DNA from: Flavobacterium sp. 90
Lineage (GTDB): Bacteria > Bacteroidota > Bacteroidia > Flavobacteriales > Flavobacteriaceae
Length of the DNA stretch: 64,000 bases
Direction of reading: 5' to 3'
Assembly: GCF_004339525.1 (NCBI RefSeq)
Contig: NZ_SMGE01000001.1
Location: forward strand, 3,472,001 to 3,536,000
Shown here piece by piece: positions 25,101 through 33,571 of the stretch. The position numbers were made by a program, and so were the translations under genes. Position 1 is the first letter of the stretch, and each line of letters starts with the position of its first letter. The notes beneath the pieces were generated by a model. The model saw only the letters and a program-made list of their open reading frames with translations. It had not been told where the DNA came from and ran no database searches.

Positions 25101-25424
25101 TTGAATTTAAAGCAGTGCGTTAAAGAATTTTCATACAATTTAAGAGTAGCATATCCCATTATATTAGGTATGTTTGGACATACTTTAATAGGTACTGTCG
25201 ATAATATAATGGTAGGGAAATTAGGAAGTACTGAACTTGCGGCAGTTTCATTAGGAAAAAGCATGGTTTTTATTGCAATGTTGTTAGGAATTGGATTCTC
25301 AACCGCAATTACCCCAATTGTTGCAGAACGTGATGCCGAAAAAAACGATTCTAAAATTCGTGCAGCATTTCATCTTCATTTCCTGACCAAAAAATTAATC
25401 AAAAATTCAGTTTCAAATAGTTAA
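25101..25424 (+). pseudogene. MATE-family efflux transporter, truncated after about 95 residues
   Basis: The reading frame begins at TTG 25101 and encodes the N-terminus of a MATE (NorM-type) transporter: AYPIILGMFGHTLIGTVDNIMVGKLGSTELAAVSLG, then GIGFSTAITPIVAERDAEKNDSKIRAAFH. After RAAFH the sequence departs from the family and stops at 25424, giving 107 residues where a full protein has about 450 with twelve helices. No further MATE sequence occurs in any frame before the next gene at 25593. This reads as a deletion that removed about three quarters of the gene, its junction being near repeat-like DNA. Confidence 0.8.
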
Positions 25425-25592
25425 ATTTGAACCTTATAAAAAAACAAAATACAACAGATTAAATGATTTCTTAAAATGATATGCTAAATCTGTGATAGGA
25501 AAAATAAATAATTAAGCCAAATTGCCAAGATTGATACAGATTATAAAATCTTTTTAATCAGTGACAAAAAAACAAAACATAAAATAAATAAT
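25425..25592. other. Gap downstream of the MATE remnant
   Basis: AT-rich, without a gene. Near 25530 it carries GATTGATACAGATTATAAAATC and CAGTGAC, which resemble half of the GCCACTGATT-type palindromes elsewhere in the window, consistent with a deletion endpoint inside a dispersed repeat. Confidence 0.4.
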
Positions 25593-25820
25593 ATGGAATT
25601 ACCTAAATTTTTACTCGGAGATAATACTGACTTTCCAGATGATATTTTCATCATTCACCTTGATTATCCTAGATTTATAATCAACTTAAAAGATGATGAG
25701 GTTGAGTTTATGGAAGAAGCAGAAGATCTTGACGAAGCCGAATTAAATGCTGAAATGGAAGGTTTAATTGTTCTTGCTAATGAATTTTATGACCGTGAAA
25801 TAACGCGTTACGAAGAGTAG
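25593..25820 (+). CDS. Small acidic conserved protein
   Basis: A 75-residue, very acidic protein (EFMEEAEDLDEAELNAEMEGL) with FLLGDNTDFPDDIFIIHLDYPRFIINL at the start. No signal peptide. I recall similar short proteins in many flavobacteria but no name or function. A likely ATG follows an A-rich leader. It lies 72 bases before the LTA-synthase-like gene, possibly co-transcribed. Confidence 0.6.
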   Translation: MELPKFLLGDNTDFPDDIFIIHLDYPRFIINLKDDEVEFMEEAEDLDEAELNAEMEGLIVLANEFYDREITRYEE

Positions 25821-25892
25821 ACACACACATTATAAGCCTTATAATACGTTTTACAATATTTCTCAGTCAAAAAATATTTTTAAATCTTTCTA

Positions 25893-27827
25893 ATGAAAAA
25901 ATTAAGTTATTTAAAACCCATTTTCAATTTTATAGCAATTGGATTGCTAATTACTACTTTAAGCCGAATATTTTTGTTTTTTATTTTTAAAGACAGAGTA
26001 GTAGAAACACCAAATTTCTGGTATATTTTTCCAATCGGTCTCCGAATGGATTTAATTTTATTGTGTTATTTATCATTTCTGCCGGCAGTTTTAATTACTT
26101 TCTTACCGAATAAAGCATTAAAATTCACCAATAAACTTCTGGTGATTTATAGCTTTTTATTCCTGTTTCTGGTTCTTTTTGTAGAATTGGCAACACCTGA
26201 TTTTGTAAAACAATACGATACGCGTCCAAATAAGATATTCTTAGATTATCTGATTTATCCAAAAGAAGTTGTTGGAATGCTTTTAAAAAGTTATCTGACT
26301 TCTATCATTGTAACATTCTTAATTTTGGGAGTTGTTCTGTATTTTGCTTTCAAAAAAGGGAAAAAATATTTCTACACAACCAGTACGGACTTTAAGTTTA
26401 AACTAATGATTTTTCCATTATTAGCTTTCTTATTGTTTTTTGGAGCACGTTCAAGTCTTACGTCAAAACGCCCGATAAATGCGAGTAATGCTGTTTTCTC
26501 AACAGATCAACTGACAAATACTTTGGGATTAAATTCATTTTATACAGTAGCTTTTGCAGCTTATTCGATTAAAAATGAAGGAAACACCAAGATGTATGGT
26601 AAAATGGATGAAGCCGAAGCAATTGCTCGTGTAAAAAAATACATGATTGCCGGACCAACTGATTTTACAGATGCTGAGATTCCGTTTTTGCACGTTCAAC
26701 AACCGGATACCGTTTTAAAGAAACCTTATAACTTGGTTATCTTTTTACAAGAAAGTTTAGGAGCTGAATACGTTGGTATTTTAGGCGGAAAACCATTAAC
26801 GCCGGAATTTGATAAATTATCGAAAGAAGGTTTATTGTTTACCAATTTATATTGTACAGGAACAAGAAGTGTCCGAGGAATTGAAGCGGTTGTAACCGGA
26901 TTTTTGCCTTCACCATCAGAAAGTGTAGTAAAGTTAGGAAACTCACAACAAGGATTTTTTACTTTGGCAGAAGCCTTAAAACAAAAAGGATACGACACCA
27001 GTTTTATTTACGGTGGAATGGCGAATTTTGATAATATGGCTTCGTTTTTCAACGGAAATGGTTTTGAGGATATAGTAGATCAGGAAGATTTTGAATCTGA
27101 TGGAAATAAATATGCTTTCAAAGGAACCTGGGGTTATTCAGATGAAGATTTAGTTACTAAAGCAAACAATTATTTTAAAGCAAAAGGCGATAAACCTTTC
27201 TTTTCATTAATGTTTTCGACTTCAAATCATGAGCCTTTTGAATATCCTGCGGGAAGAATCAAACCTTATGATACAAAACCAGCAACGGTAAATAATGCCA
27301 TGAAATATGCTGATTTCTCTATTGGGAAATTCTTCGAAATGGCGAAAAAAGAACCTTATTTCAAGAATACTATTTTCATCGTAATCGCGGATCATAACAC
27401 AAGAACATATGGAAAAAATTTAGTGCCAATTAATAAGTTCCATATCCCGGCTTTAATTATGGGACCAGGAGTTCCAAAAGGAGTTTCGTATAGTAAATTG
27501 GCAAGTCAAATTGATATTCCGCCAACATTGTTGAGTTATTTAGGACTTTCGTTTGAAACACCAATGGTTGGAAGAAATCTAAATAAACTAGATCCAAAAA
27601 CGCAAGGAAGATCAATCATGCAGTTTAATGATATCAACGCATTCAGAGTAGAAAATCAAGTTGTAATCATGCAGCCAAATTTGAAACCTCTGCAATTCGA
27701 AATCAAAAATGATACAACTTTGATTCCGGTTAAATTAAATGAAGAATTAGCAAAAGATGCTTTGGCACATGTAATTACAGCAGGAAATTTATATAGAGAA
27801 AACAAATACAAGTTGAGGAAAAAATAG
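25893..27827 (+). CDS. LTA-synthase-like membrane sulfatase-fold transferase
   Basis: A 644-residue protein: five membrane helices in about the first 210 residues and an extracytoplasmic sulfatase-fold domain. NLVIFLQESLGAEYVGILGG holds the first metal-binding Glu, YCTGTRSVRGIEAVV holds the candidate nucleophile Thr (T324), and FIVIADHNTRTYG holds the later metal-site Asp and His. This is the alkaline-phosphatase/LtaS group, which transfers glycerol phosphate or ethanolamine phosphate; a flavobacterium has no Gram-positive lipoteichoic acid, so the acceptor is probably lipid A or another glycan. Confidence 0.87.
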   Translation: MKKLSYLKPIFNFIAIGLLITTLSRIFLFFIFKDRVVETPNFWYIFPIGLRMDLILLCYLSFLPAVLITFLPNKALKFTNKLLVIYSFLFLFLVLFVELATPDFVKQYDTRPNKIFLDYLIYPKEVVGMLLKSYLTSIIVTFLILGVVLYFAFKKGKKYFYTTSTDFKFKLMIFPLLAFLLFFGARSSLTSKRPINASNAVFSTDQLTNTLGLNSFYTVAFAAYSIKNEGNTKMYGKMDEAEAIARVKKYMIAGPTDFTDAEIPFLHVQQPDTVLKKPYNLVIFLQESLGAEYVGILGGKPLTPEFDKLSKEGLLFTNLYCTGTRSVRGIEAVVTGFLPSPSESVVKLGNSQQGFFTLAEALKQKGYDTSFIYGGMANFDNMASFFNGNGFEDIVDQEDFESDGNKYAFKGTWGYSDEDLVTKANNYFKAKGDKPFFSLMFSTSNHEPFEYPAGRIKPYDTKPATVNNAMKYADFSIGKFFEMAKKEPYFKNTIFIVIADHNTRTYGKNLVPINKFHIPALIMGPGVPKGVSYSKLASQIDIPPTLLSYLGLSFETPMVGRNLNKLDPKTQGRSIMQFNDINAFRVENQVVIMQPNLKPLQFEIKNDTTLIPVKLNEELAKDALAHVITAGNLYRENKYKLRKK

Positions 27828-27846
27828 GTTCAGAGGAAGATAGTTG

Positions 27847-27898
27847 CAAAGGTTCAGAGAAACAGGATGTAAAAAACCTTTGTAGCTTTGAACCTTTG
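27847..27898. terminator. Hairpin between convergent LTA-synthase-like and meaB genes
   Basis: CAAAGGTTCA (27847-27856) pairs with TGAACCTTTG (27889-27898) with a 32-base loop that contains another ACCTTTG. Shared terminator or repeat. Confidence 0.45.
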
Positions 27899-28996
27899 TT
27901 ACTTTATACCTTTATTAAAATATATCGACAGCAAATTTTGAGCAGCTGCAAAAGGTGATATTTCATCGTTTTGCACTGCTTTTTTGTTTTGTTCTAATTG
28001 TGAAATAATCTCAGGCTGATTGTAGAAATTCAGTTTCAATTGTTCGTTTATGGTTTCCATCATCCAGAATTGATTTTGGTCTTTTCGCTTTTCGCTGAAG
28101 AAACCAGATTCATTAGTCATTTCAACATATTGAGAAATCGTTTCCCAGATTTCAGAAATTCCATCTTTTGTAATGGCGCTGCAAGTCGTAACTTTTGGCT
28201 GCCAATTTGATTTTTTTGGAGGAAATAAATGCAAAGCCCTATTGAATTCAAGTTTTGCCTGATTTGCTTTTTTGATATTATCGCCGTCAGCTTTATTGAT
28301 TACGATCGCATCGGCCATTTCCATAATACCGCGTTTAATGCCCTGAAGTTCATCGCCGGCACCGGAAATTTTCAATAATAAGAAAAAGTCAACCATACTA
28401 TGAACAGCAGTTTCGCTTTGTCCAACGCCAACAGTTTCGATAATTATAGTATCAAAACCAGCGGCTTCGCAAAGTATAATTGATTCACGCGTTTTGCGAG
28501 CTACGCCGCCTAGAGTATCTCCGGAAGCACTTGGTCTAATAAAAGCATTTTCATCTTTTACCAATTCTTCCATTCGGGTTTTATCACCAAGAATACTTCC
28601 GTGCGAAAGTGAACTACTTGGATCAACCGCCAAAACAGCTACTTTTTTGCCCAATTGCGTTAAATAACTTCCAAAAGCTTCAATAAAAGTACTTTTCCCA
28701 ACTCCGGGAACACCCGTAATCCCAACTCGGATTGATTTATTAGCGTAAGGTAAACAACCATTTATAACTTCATTTGCTTTTGCAGCATGTTCTGGATTTG
28801 TGCTTTCGACCAAAGTAATCGCGCGACTTAATGCAGTTCTGTTTCCAAGCAAAATTCCATCGATTAATTCAGAAGAAGAAGGCTGTTGTCTTCTGTTTTT
28901 TTTAATTTGATGGATCGCAGAAACATTGGTGATTTCAGGAGGCGAAATTCCGGCTTTTTCTTGTAAGCTGCTTGATTGTTTTTTTGAACTGGACAA
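27899..28996 (-). CDS. meaB: Methylmalonyl-CoA mutase-associated GTPase MeaB
   Basis: A 365-residue G3E-family GTPase that protects and reloads adenosylcobalamin in methylmalonyl-CoA mutase. It has the P-loop GVPGVGKST, the base DPSSSLSHGSILGDKTRM (switch I), ETVGVGQSE (switch II) and NKADGDN (guanine specificity). The start is TTG at 28996; no ATG lies at the family's usual position and the N-terminus KKQSSSLQEKAG fits homologs. No mutase gene is in this window; a cobalamin adenosyltransferase is at 59558. Confidence 0.93.
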   Translation of the reverse strand: MSSSKKQSSSLQEKAGISPPEITNVSAIHQIKKNRRQQPSSSELIDGILLGNRTALSRAITLVESTNPEHAAKANEVINGCLPYANKSIRVGITGVPGVGKSTFIEAFGSYLTQLGKKVAVLAVDPSSSLSHGSILGDKTRMEELVKDENAFIRPSASGDTLGGVARKTRESIILCEAAGFDTIIIETVGVGQSETAVHSMVDFFLLLKISGAGDELQGIKRGIMEMADAIVINKADGDNIKKANQAKLEFNRALHLFPPKKSNWQPKVTTCSAITKDGISEIWETISQYVEMTNESGFFSEKRKDQNQFWMMETINEQLKLNFYNQPEIISQLEQNKKAVQNDEISPFAAAQNLLSIYFNKGIK

Positions 28997-29056
28997 AATA
29001 TACTTTTTGGTAGTGTAAAAGTACAGAAAACAAAAACAGTTTCAAAAAGTAAGTTT

Positions 29057-29147
29057 GCCACGAATTACACGAATTTTCACGAATTTGTTATGCGTATGCA
29101 TTTAAAATTGAAAAGAATAATTAGTGAAAATTCGTGAAATTCGTGGC
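29057..29147. repeat. GCCACGAATTACACGAATTTTCAC palindrome
   Basis: Arms 29057-29080 and 29124-29147 are near-perfect complements (GCCACGAATT...AATTCGTGGC). One of a family also seen at 20196, 22181, 45047, 48532, 52704 and 53889. Lies between meaB and the NAD(P)-binding reductase gene. Confidence 0.8.
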
Positions 29148-29158
29148 AGAAAAATAAA

Positions 29159-29800
29159 TTAATAAGCAGCAGTAAAACGAACTTGATGATGTTTTGCGTT
29201 TTCAGTTTCGTCAGCAATTGCAACAGCTAAATCTTCTACAGAAAGAATACTTCTTTGTTCGTCATTAAATACTGGGTTTTCTAAACCTAAGCGGTATTTT
29301 CCTGTTCTTCCTGTTGTAATACCTTGGTGCATTTCTAAAGCTGGACTAAAAAATGCCCAATCTAAATCTTTTTCTTCTTTGATTACGTTAAGATAATCTC
29401 TTGCAGCAGATGCGGCTGCATAATATTCTTTTGGGAAATCAGGAGTGTCAACCGCTTGTACGCCTGGTGCTACGAATAAACTTCCGCCACCTCCGATAGT
29501 GATAAAACGCTTAACGCCAGATTTTTTTGCAGCTTCCTGAATTGCTTTTGATCCTTTATCAAAATCCTCTGTATAGTTAGGATTTGTCCAACCTGGATTG
29601 TAAGCGTTAATGATCACATCATTTCCTTTAAGTGTTTCTGCCAAAGCATCTACATTAAAAACATCAGCTTTTATCCATGTTACATTTTTAGTATCGTTTG
29701 GAGTTCTTGCAATAGCAGTAATGTCATGATTTCTGTTTGCTAATTCGTTTAAAATTGCTGAGCCAACAAATCCGGTTGCTCCAATAATTGCGATTTTCAT
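29159..29800 (-). CDS. NAD(P)-binding reductase, YwnB/NmrA-like
   Basis: A 213-residue Rossmann protein of the atypical SDR group (NAD(P)H-binding). The dinucleotide motif is GATGFVGSA (8-16), later NAYNPGW and FITIGGGGSLFV. It matches the B. subtilis YwnB type, which pairs with the Rrf2-like YwnA; here an Rrf2 regulator gene lies 57 bases upstream on the same strand. The substrate is unknown; the pair may respond to redox stress. Confidence 0.8.
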   Translation of the reverse strand: MKIAIIGATGFVGSAILNELANRNHDITAIARTPNDTKNVTWIKADVFNVDALAETLKGNDVIINAYNPGWTNPNYTEDFDKGSKAIQEAAKKSGVKRFITIGGGGSLFVAPGVQAVDTPDFPKEYYAAASAARDYLNVIKEEKDLDWAFFSPALEMHQGITTGRTGKYRLGLENPVFNDEQRSILSVEDLAVAIADETENAKHHQVRFTAAY

Positions 29801-29857
29801 AGTATATAATTTAAGTTTGTAATAAAAAATGTTACAGTTTTGTTCAAAAAAATGCCT

Positions 29858-30265
29858 TTAAAATTGATTAGAAAAATCTTCAAGTGAAATACCTTCTAAT
29901 TGTAGACTAACTTTTTGATTCATATCAGCATATAAAGAACTTAGATTTTCATTGATCTTTTTTCCAACAGGACAATCAGGATTAGGCTGATTTTTTGCAT
30001 ATCCTAAGTTAATGGTTTCAAAGGTCATTTCAAATATTTCTTTTAATGTAATTTTCGAAGGATCGACAGACAGTTTTGTTCCGCCATTTTTACCTTCTTT
30101 GCTTTCTACAATATGATGTGCTTTTAAGTTGGCAATTTCTTTTCGAACCAAAACAGGATTCAAATTGATGCTTCCCGCAATATACTCAGATGACAAAAAA
30201 TCATTTGGGTATTTTGTCAGCAAAGTCAAAATGTGAATCGTTATGGCAAATTTACCTGAAATCAT
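29858..30265 (-). CDS. Rrf2-family transcriptional regulator (YwnA-like)
   Basis: A 135-residue winged-helix regulator: SGKFAITIHILTLLTKYP, the recognition helix in NLNPVLVRKEIANLKAHHIV, and the wing GKNGGTKLSVDPSKITLKEI. A single Cys occurs in PNPDCPVG; three-Cys [Fe-S] ligands of IscR are absent, so it is more likely a thiol or ligand sensor. First gene of the pair with the YwnB-like reductase, probably autoregulated. Confidence 0.87.
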   Translation of the reverse strand: MISGKFAITIHILTLLTKYPNDFLSSEYIAGSINLNPVLVRKEIANLKAHHIVESKEGKNGGTKLSVDPSKITLKEIFEMTFETINLGYAKNQPNPDCPVGKKINENLSSLYADMNQKVSLQLEGISLEDFSNQF

Positions 30266-30284
30266 ACTGTAATAAATTATGTTA

Positions 30285-30292
30285 CAAATGTA
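30285..30292 (-). promoter_or_regulatory. TACATTTG -7 box for the Rrf2/reductase operon
   Basis: On the minus strand TACATTTG lies 20 bases before the Rrf2 ATG at 30265. No TTG at the expected distance. Repressor binding close to this box would be expected for Rrf2 autoregulation. Confidence 0.4.
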
Positions 30293-30419
30293 GAGAGGTT
30301 TTTTCGAATAAAAAAAGTTTTAACTAAAAATTAATGATACGAATGAGAATCACAGCTTAAAAACAAACAGGAATTTATACGCATTATTCGTTTGAATAAC
30401 GCGTATTTCCCGGGATGAA

Positions 30420-30884
30420 CTATTTGATTTTTGATTGATTTCTAATTGCAGAAAAATATACCCAGCCTATAAAAAGGAACTGTAACGGTATTCTGAACCA
30501 TAGGTAAGAAGTGCCTTTTCCGCTATAATCCGCCGCTTGTAGATTTATATTGTGACAGGCAGCATAGATATTTGCAGGAAGAAGCATTATAAAAAATATG
30601 ATAAGAAGTTTGCCGCTAAGCACTTTTGTAGCAGGAATTAAAAGCCAAACTGCGGCAATGAGTTCGATAATTCCTGTTACGTAGACAATTACAACAGGTG
30701 AGGGCAAAAAGGAGATCATCATCGCCATTCCTTTGGCAAAAGCAAAATGACCAATGGCTGTAAATACAAGCATCGCTGCCATAGCAATTCTTCCGGCAAG
30801 TGCTGTTTCAAATCTTTTAGTTATAAGTCTTATAATTAGCAAAGCAATTGCAAAAACTCCGAATAAAATAAATAAGGTTTCCAT
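30420..30884 (-). CDS. DoxX-like membrane protein
   Basis: About 154 residues from ATG 30884 (an upstream GTG extends it by eight). Four hydrophobic helices: LFILFGVFAIALLIIRL, IAMAAMLVFTAIGHFAF, VVIVYVTGIIELIAAVWLLI and FLFIGWVYFSAI. The GIIELIAAVWLL segment is DoxX-like. Members are membrane proteins of unclear function, some linked to sulfur or redox stress. It is the second gene after a Crp/Fnr regulator, which probably controls it. Confidence 0.75.
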   Translation of the reverse strand: METLFILFGVFAIALLIIRLITKRFETALAGRIAMAAMLVFTAIGHFAFAKGMAMMISFLPSPVVIVYVTGIIELIAAVWLLIPATKVLSGKLLIIFFIMLLPANIYAACHNINLQAADYSGKGTSYLWFRIPLQFLFIGWVYFSAIRNQSKIK

Positions 30885-30938
30885 ATCTTTTTTTATGCAA
30901 AGTTGCACGCAAAAGGAACCTTAAACAATGAACCTGGG

Positions 30939-31505
30939 TTAATAAATGCGTTTTCTTATTCGGCTCAACGCTTGTGGAGTAATACCAATATAAGAAGCAA
31001 GATACTTTTGAGGAATCTTCTGGATTAATTGTGGTTGCTCTGTAAATAAATTGCGATAGCGCTGTTCAGCAGAATCATTAAGAAGAGAAAGTTCTCTCTT
31101 AGTCTTTTTTAGAAATAAGCTTTCGCTTGCAAGACGACCAATTGTGTTACCAATTTTAGTTTCAGCATAAATGTCCTGAAGATCATTATAAGATATACGC
31201 CAAAGTACAGTATCAGCCAAAGCTTCAATGGTATAATGCGCGGGTAATCGTGTAATAAAGGAATCGTAGCCGCTTGCAAATTCGCCATCAAATACAAATG
31301 CAAAAGTAAGATCACTTTCTTCACGAGCGATATAATATCGGACTAATCCTTTCTCGACAAATGAAAGATAGTTTTCCAAATGGTCTTTTTTAAGTATAGC
31401 GGCTTTCTTTGGGAATTCCTCACGTATTAATTTTGAAGAAAAAGCGTCCCATTCTTCATCCGAAAGTTTTGCCATTCGCTCAAAATTGTCTCTTATTTGC
31501 TGCAT
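30939..31505 (-). CDS. Crp/Fnr-family transcriptional regulator
   Basis: A 188-residue protein with an N-terminal cyclic-nucleotide-binding-type fold (ENYLSFVEKGLVRYYIAREESDLTFAFVFDGEFASGYDSF, ALADTVLWRISY) and a C-terminal helix-turn-helix (YLASYIGITPQALSRIRKRI). No Fe-S cysteines. Such regulators in flavobacteria often adjoin DoxX-like genes; here one is 54 bases downstream on the same strand. Confidence 0.88.
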   Translation of the reverse strand: MQQIRDNFERMAKLSDEEWDAFSSKLIREEFPKKAAILKKDHLENYLSFVEKGLVRYYIAREESDLTFAFVFDGEFASGYDSFITRLPAHYTIEALADTVLWRISYNDLQDIYAETKIGNTIGRLASESLFLKKTKRELSLLNDSAEQRYRNLFTEQPQLIQKIPQKYLASYIGITPQALSRIRKRIY

Positions 31506-31552
31506 TGATTTGTGAAATTATATATGAGTCCTTTAGGAATTGAAAGTTTCCA

Positions 31553-31716
31553 AATTGTGCCGTTAGGCACTAAATATTGGTAGTCATATCGGTTAGAAAT
31601 TCGTTGGCGTGCCGTAGGTACGCAACAAAATGATATCTATTGCGTACCTACGGCACGCTAAATTTATTCTAATTCCCGTTTTTTACCAATATTTAGTGCC
31701 TAACGGCACATTTCAA
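31553..31716. repeat. Nested palindromic repeat GTGCCGTTAGGCAC family, copy B
   Basis: Outer arms GTGCCGTTAGGCACTAAATA (from 31557) and its complement ending at 31709; inner arms GCGTGCCGTAGGTACGCAA and TGCGTACCTACGGCACGC. Best-preserved copy. It sits between the divergent Crp/Fnr and AEC transporter genes. Confidence 0.85.
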
Positions 31717-31774
31717 TTCTTGATTAGCATTACACATTAAAAGTAGCAAAAAATCTTTTTAAAGCACTACATTT

Positions 31775-31809
31775 TGTTTTATACATCAATGTATAAATGT
31801 CTATTTTTG
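31775..31809 (+). promoter_or_regulatory. Promoter TTG-N24-TATTTTTG for the AEC transporter
   Basis: TTG at 31775-31777 and TATTTTTG at 31802-31809, 24 bases apart, one over the usual range. The ATG is 16 bases downstream, so the leader would be very short. Confidence 0.45.
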
Positions 31810-31824
31810 TGACTACTCAACGCT

Positions 31825-32736
31825 ATGAACAATTTTATTTTAATATTTTTCTTCCTGATATTAGGTTTGCTTTTACAAAGAGTAAAACGCTTTCCTACTA
31901 ATATTTACAAGGTTTTAAATAAAATTGTAATTTATATTTGTCTGCCTGCAATTACTTTATATCATATTCCGAAAATAAAGTGGAGCAATGAATTGTTGTT
32001 TCCAATTGCTTCAGGTTGGATTTGTTTTATTTTGGCATTTGCTTTTTTTCATTTCCTGGGAAGAAAATTTGGGTGGTCGAACAAACTTATTGGCTGTCTG
32101 ATTTTAACTGCCGGATTAAGCAATAGTTCTTTTCTTGGTTATCCTATAATTGAAGCTTTATTTGGAAAAAAAGGTCTAGAAACGGCTGTTTTGGTCGATC
32201 AACCCGGAACTTTTGTTGTGGTTTCTTCTTTGGGAGTTTTTGTGGCGGCTTTTTATTCAAAAGGAAGTCCGAATGCAATTAGTATTATCAAAAAAGTATT
32301 GTTTTTTCCACCATTCCTCACATTTGTTTTTGCTTGTTTAATGAATATTTCAGGCTATCAATTGAATATTAATATTCAGACTTTTTTATTAAAATTAGGA
32401 AGTTTGGTGACACCATTGGCACTGCTTTCAGTAGGATTGCAACTTCAATTTGATCGTAGAAGTCAGCACTGGAAATTTCTTCGACTTGGACTTTTCTTCA
32501 AGTTAATTCTAAGTCCGCTGTTAATCTTTGTTTTATATGTTTTTATTTTCAATCAACATTCAGAAGCTATAAAAGTTACTTTAATGGAAGTTGCTATGGC
32601 TCCAATGATTACTGGTGCAATTCTGGCTTCGACTTATGGATTAAAACCCAGATTAAGCAGTATGATGATTGGTTTTGGAATCCCAATTTCGTTTTTAACG
32701 CTTGCTATTTGGTACCTGATTCTTCAATTTATTTAG
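31825..32736 (+). CDS. AEC-family transporter
   Basis: A 303-residue membrane protein with about ten helices. It has ILGLLLQRVKRFP and the conserved GLSNSSFLGYPIIEALFG and LLSVGLQLQF of the auxin efflux carrier (AEC) family. Bacterial members export organic acids or act as permeases of malonate-like compounds; the substrate is unknown. Transcribed alone, close to the peroxiredoxin gene. Confidence 0.88.
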   Translation: MNNFILIFFFLILGLLLQRVKRFPTNIYKVLNKIVIYICLPAITLYHIPKIKWSNELLFPIASGWICFILAFAFFHFLGRKFGWSNKLIGCLILTAGLSNSSFLGYPIIEALFGKKGLETAVLVDQPGTFVVVSSLGVFVAAFYSKGSPNAISIIKKVLFFPPFLTFVFACLMNISGYQLNINIQTFLLKLGSLVTPLALLSVGLQLQFDRRSQHWKFLRLGLFFKLILSPLLIFVLYVFIFNQHSEAIKVTLMEVAMAPMITGAILASTYGLKPRLSSMMIGFGIPISFLTLAIWYLILQFI

Positions 32737-32848
32737 TAAACAGAACTAATTCTACAGGCAAAATAGAATTTTAACGAATTTTTAAAAAAATCGTGTTTTC
32801 TTTATCCCTTTTTTGACTAATTTTAGAGGAACTAAAAAAACGATAATT

Positions 32849-33487
32849 ATGTCAACATTAAGATTAGGAGATATTGCTCCGGATTTTCATGCGGAAACGA
32901 CCGAAGGACCAATCAATTTTCATGAATGGTTGGGAGATTCCTGGGGAGTTTTATTTTCGCATCCTGCAGATTTTACACCTGTTTGTACAACAGAATTAGG
33001 AACGGTTGCCAACTATGTTCCGGAATTTAAAAAAAGAAATACAAAAGTTATAGCGCTAAGTGTAGATGGTTTAGAATCTCACAAAGAGTGGATTAAAGAC
33101 ATTAACGAAACTCAAAATACAACCGTTAATTTCCCAATCATTGCTGACGAAGATAAAAAAATCGCAACTTTATATGATATGCTGCATCCAAATGCAAGCG
33201 AGAAGTTTACAGTTCGTTCTGTTTTTGTGATTGGTCCTGATAAAAAAATAAAGCTAACATTGACTTATCCAGCTTCTACGGGAAGAAATTTTGATGAGTT
33301 ACTTCGTGTGATTGATAGTTTACAATTAACGGCAAACTATAGTGTAGCAACTCCTGCAAACTGGAAAGACGGTGAAGATGTAGTTATTACTCCAGCTGTT
33401 CCGGATAGTGATATTCCGGCTAAATTTCCAAAAGGACATACACCTATAAAACCTTATTTGCGTCTAACGCCACAACCTAATAAGTAA
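32849..33487 (+). CDS. 1-Cys peroxiredoxin (Prx6 type)
   Basis: A 212-residue peroxiredoxin from ATG 32849 (an in-frame upstream codon at 32813 adds 12 unlikely residues). The peroxidatic Cys is in HPADFTPVCTTELG. There is no second Cys, so it is of the 1-Cys Prx6/AhpC-like kind, with the conserved C-terminal extension NWKDGEDVVITPAVPD. It reduces peroxides with an external thiol. A long hairpin closes the gene. Confidence 0.93.
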   Translation: MSTLRLGDIAPDFHAETTEGPINFHEWLGDSWGVLFSHPADFTPVCTTELGTVANYVPEFKKRNTKVIALSVDGLESHKEWIKDINETQNTTVNFPIIADEDKKIATLYDMLHPNASEKFTVRSVFVIGPDKKIKLTLTYPASTGRNFDELLRVIDSLQLTANYSVATPANWKDGEDVVITPAVPDSDIPAKFPKGHTPIKPYLRLTPQPNK

Positions 33488-33493
33488 TTTTTT

Positions 33494-33571
33494 AAGCTTC
33501 TAAGGTACTAAGTTTCTAAGACACTAAGAATTTAACCTCAGTACCTTAGAAACTTAGTACCTTAGAAGCTT
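33494..33571. terminator. 27-bp perfect hairpin after peroxiredoxin gene (CTAAG repeat)
   Basis: AAGCTTCTAAGGTACTAAGT... (33494-33520) and its exact reverse complement (33545-33571). It lies between the convergent peroxiredoxin and antiporter genes and belongs with the CTAAGTTACTAAG repeat at 46742. Confidence 0.8.
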
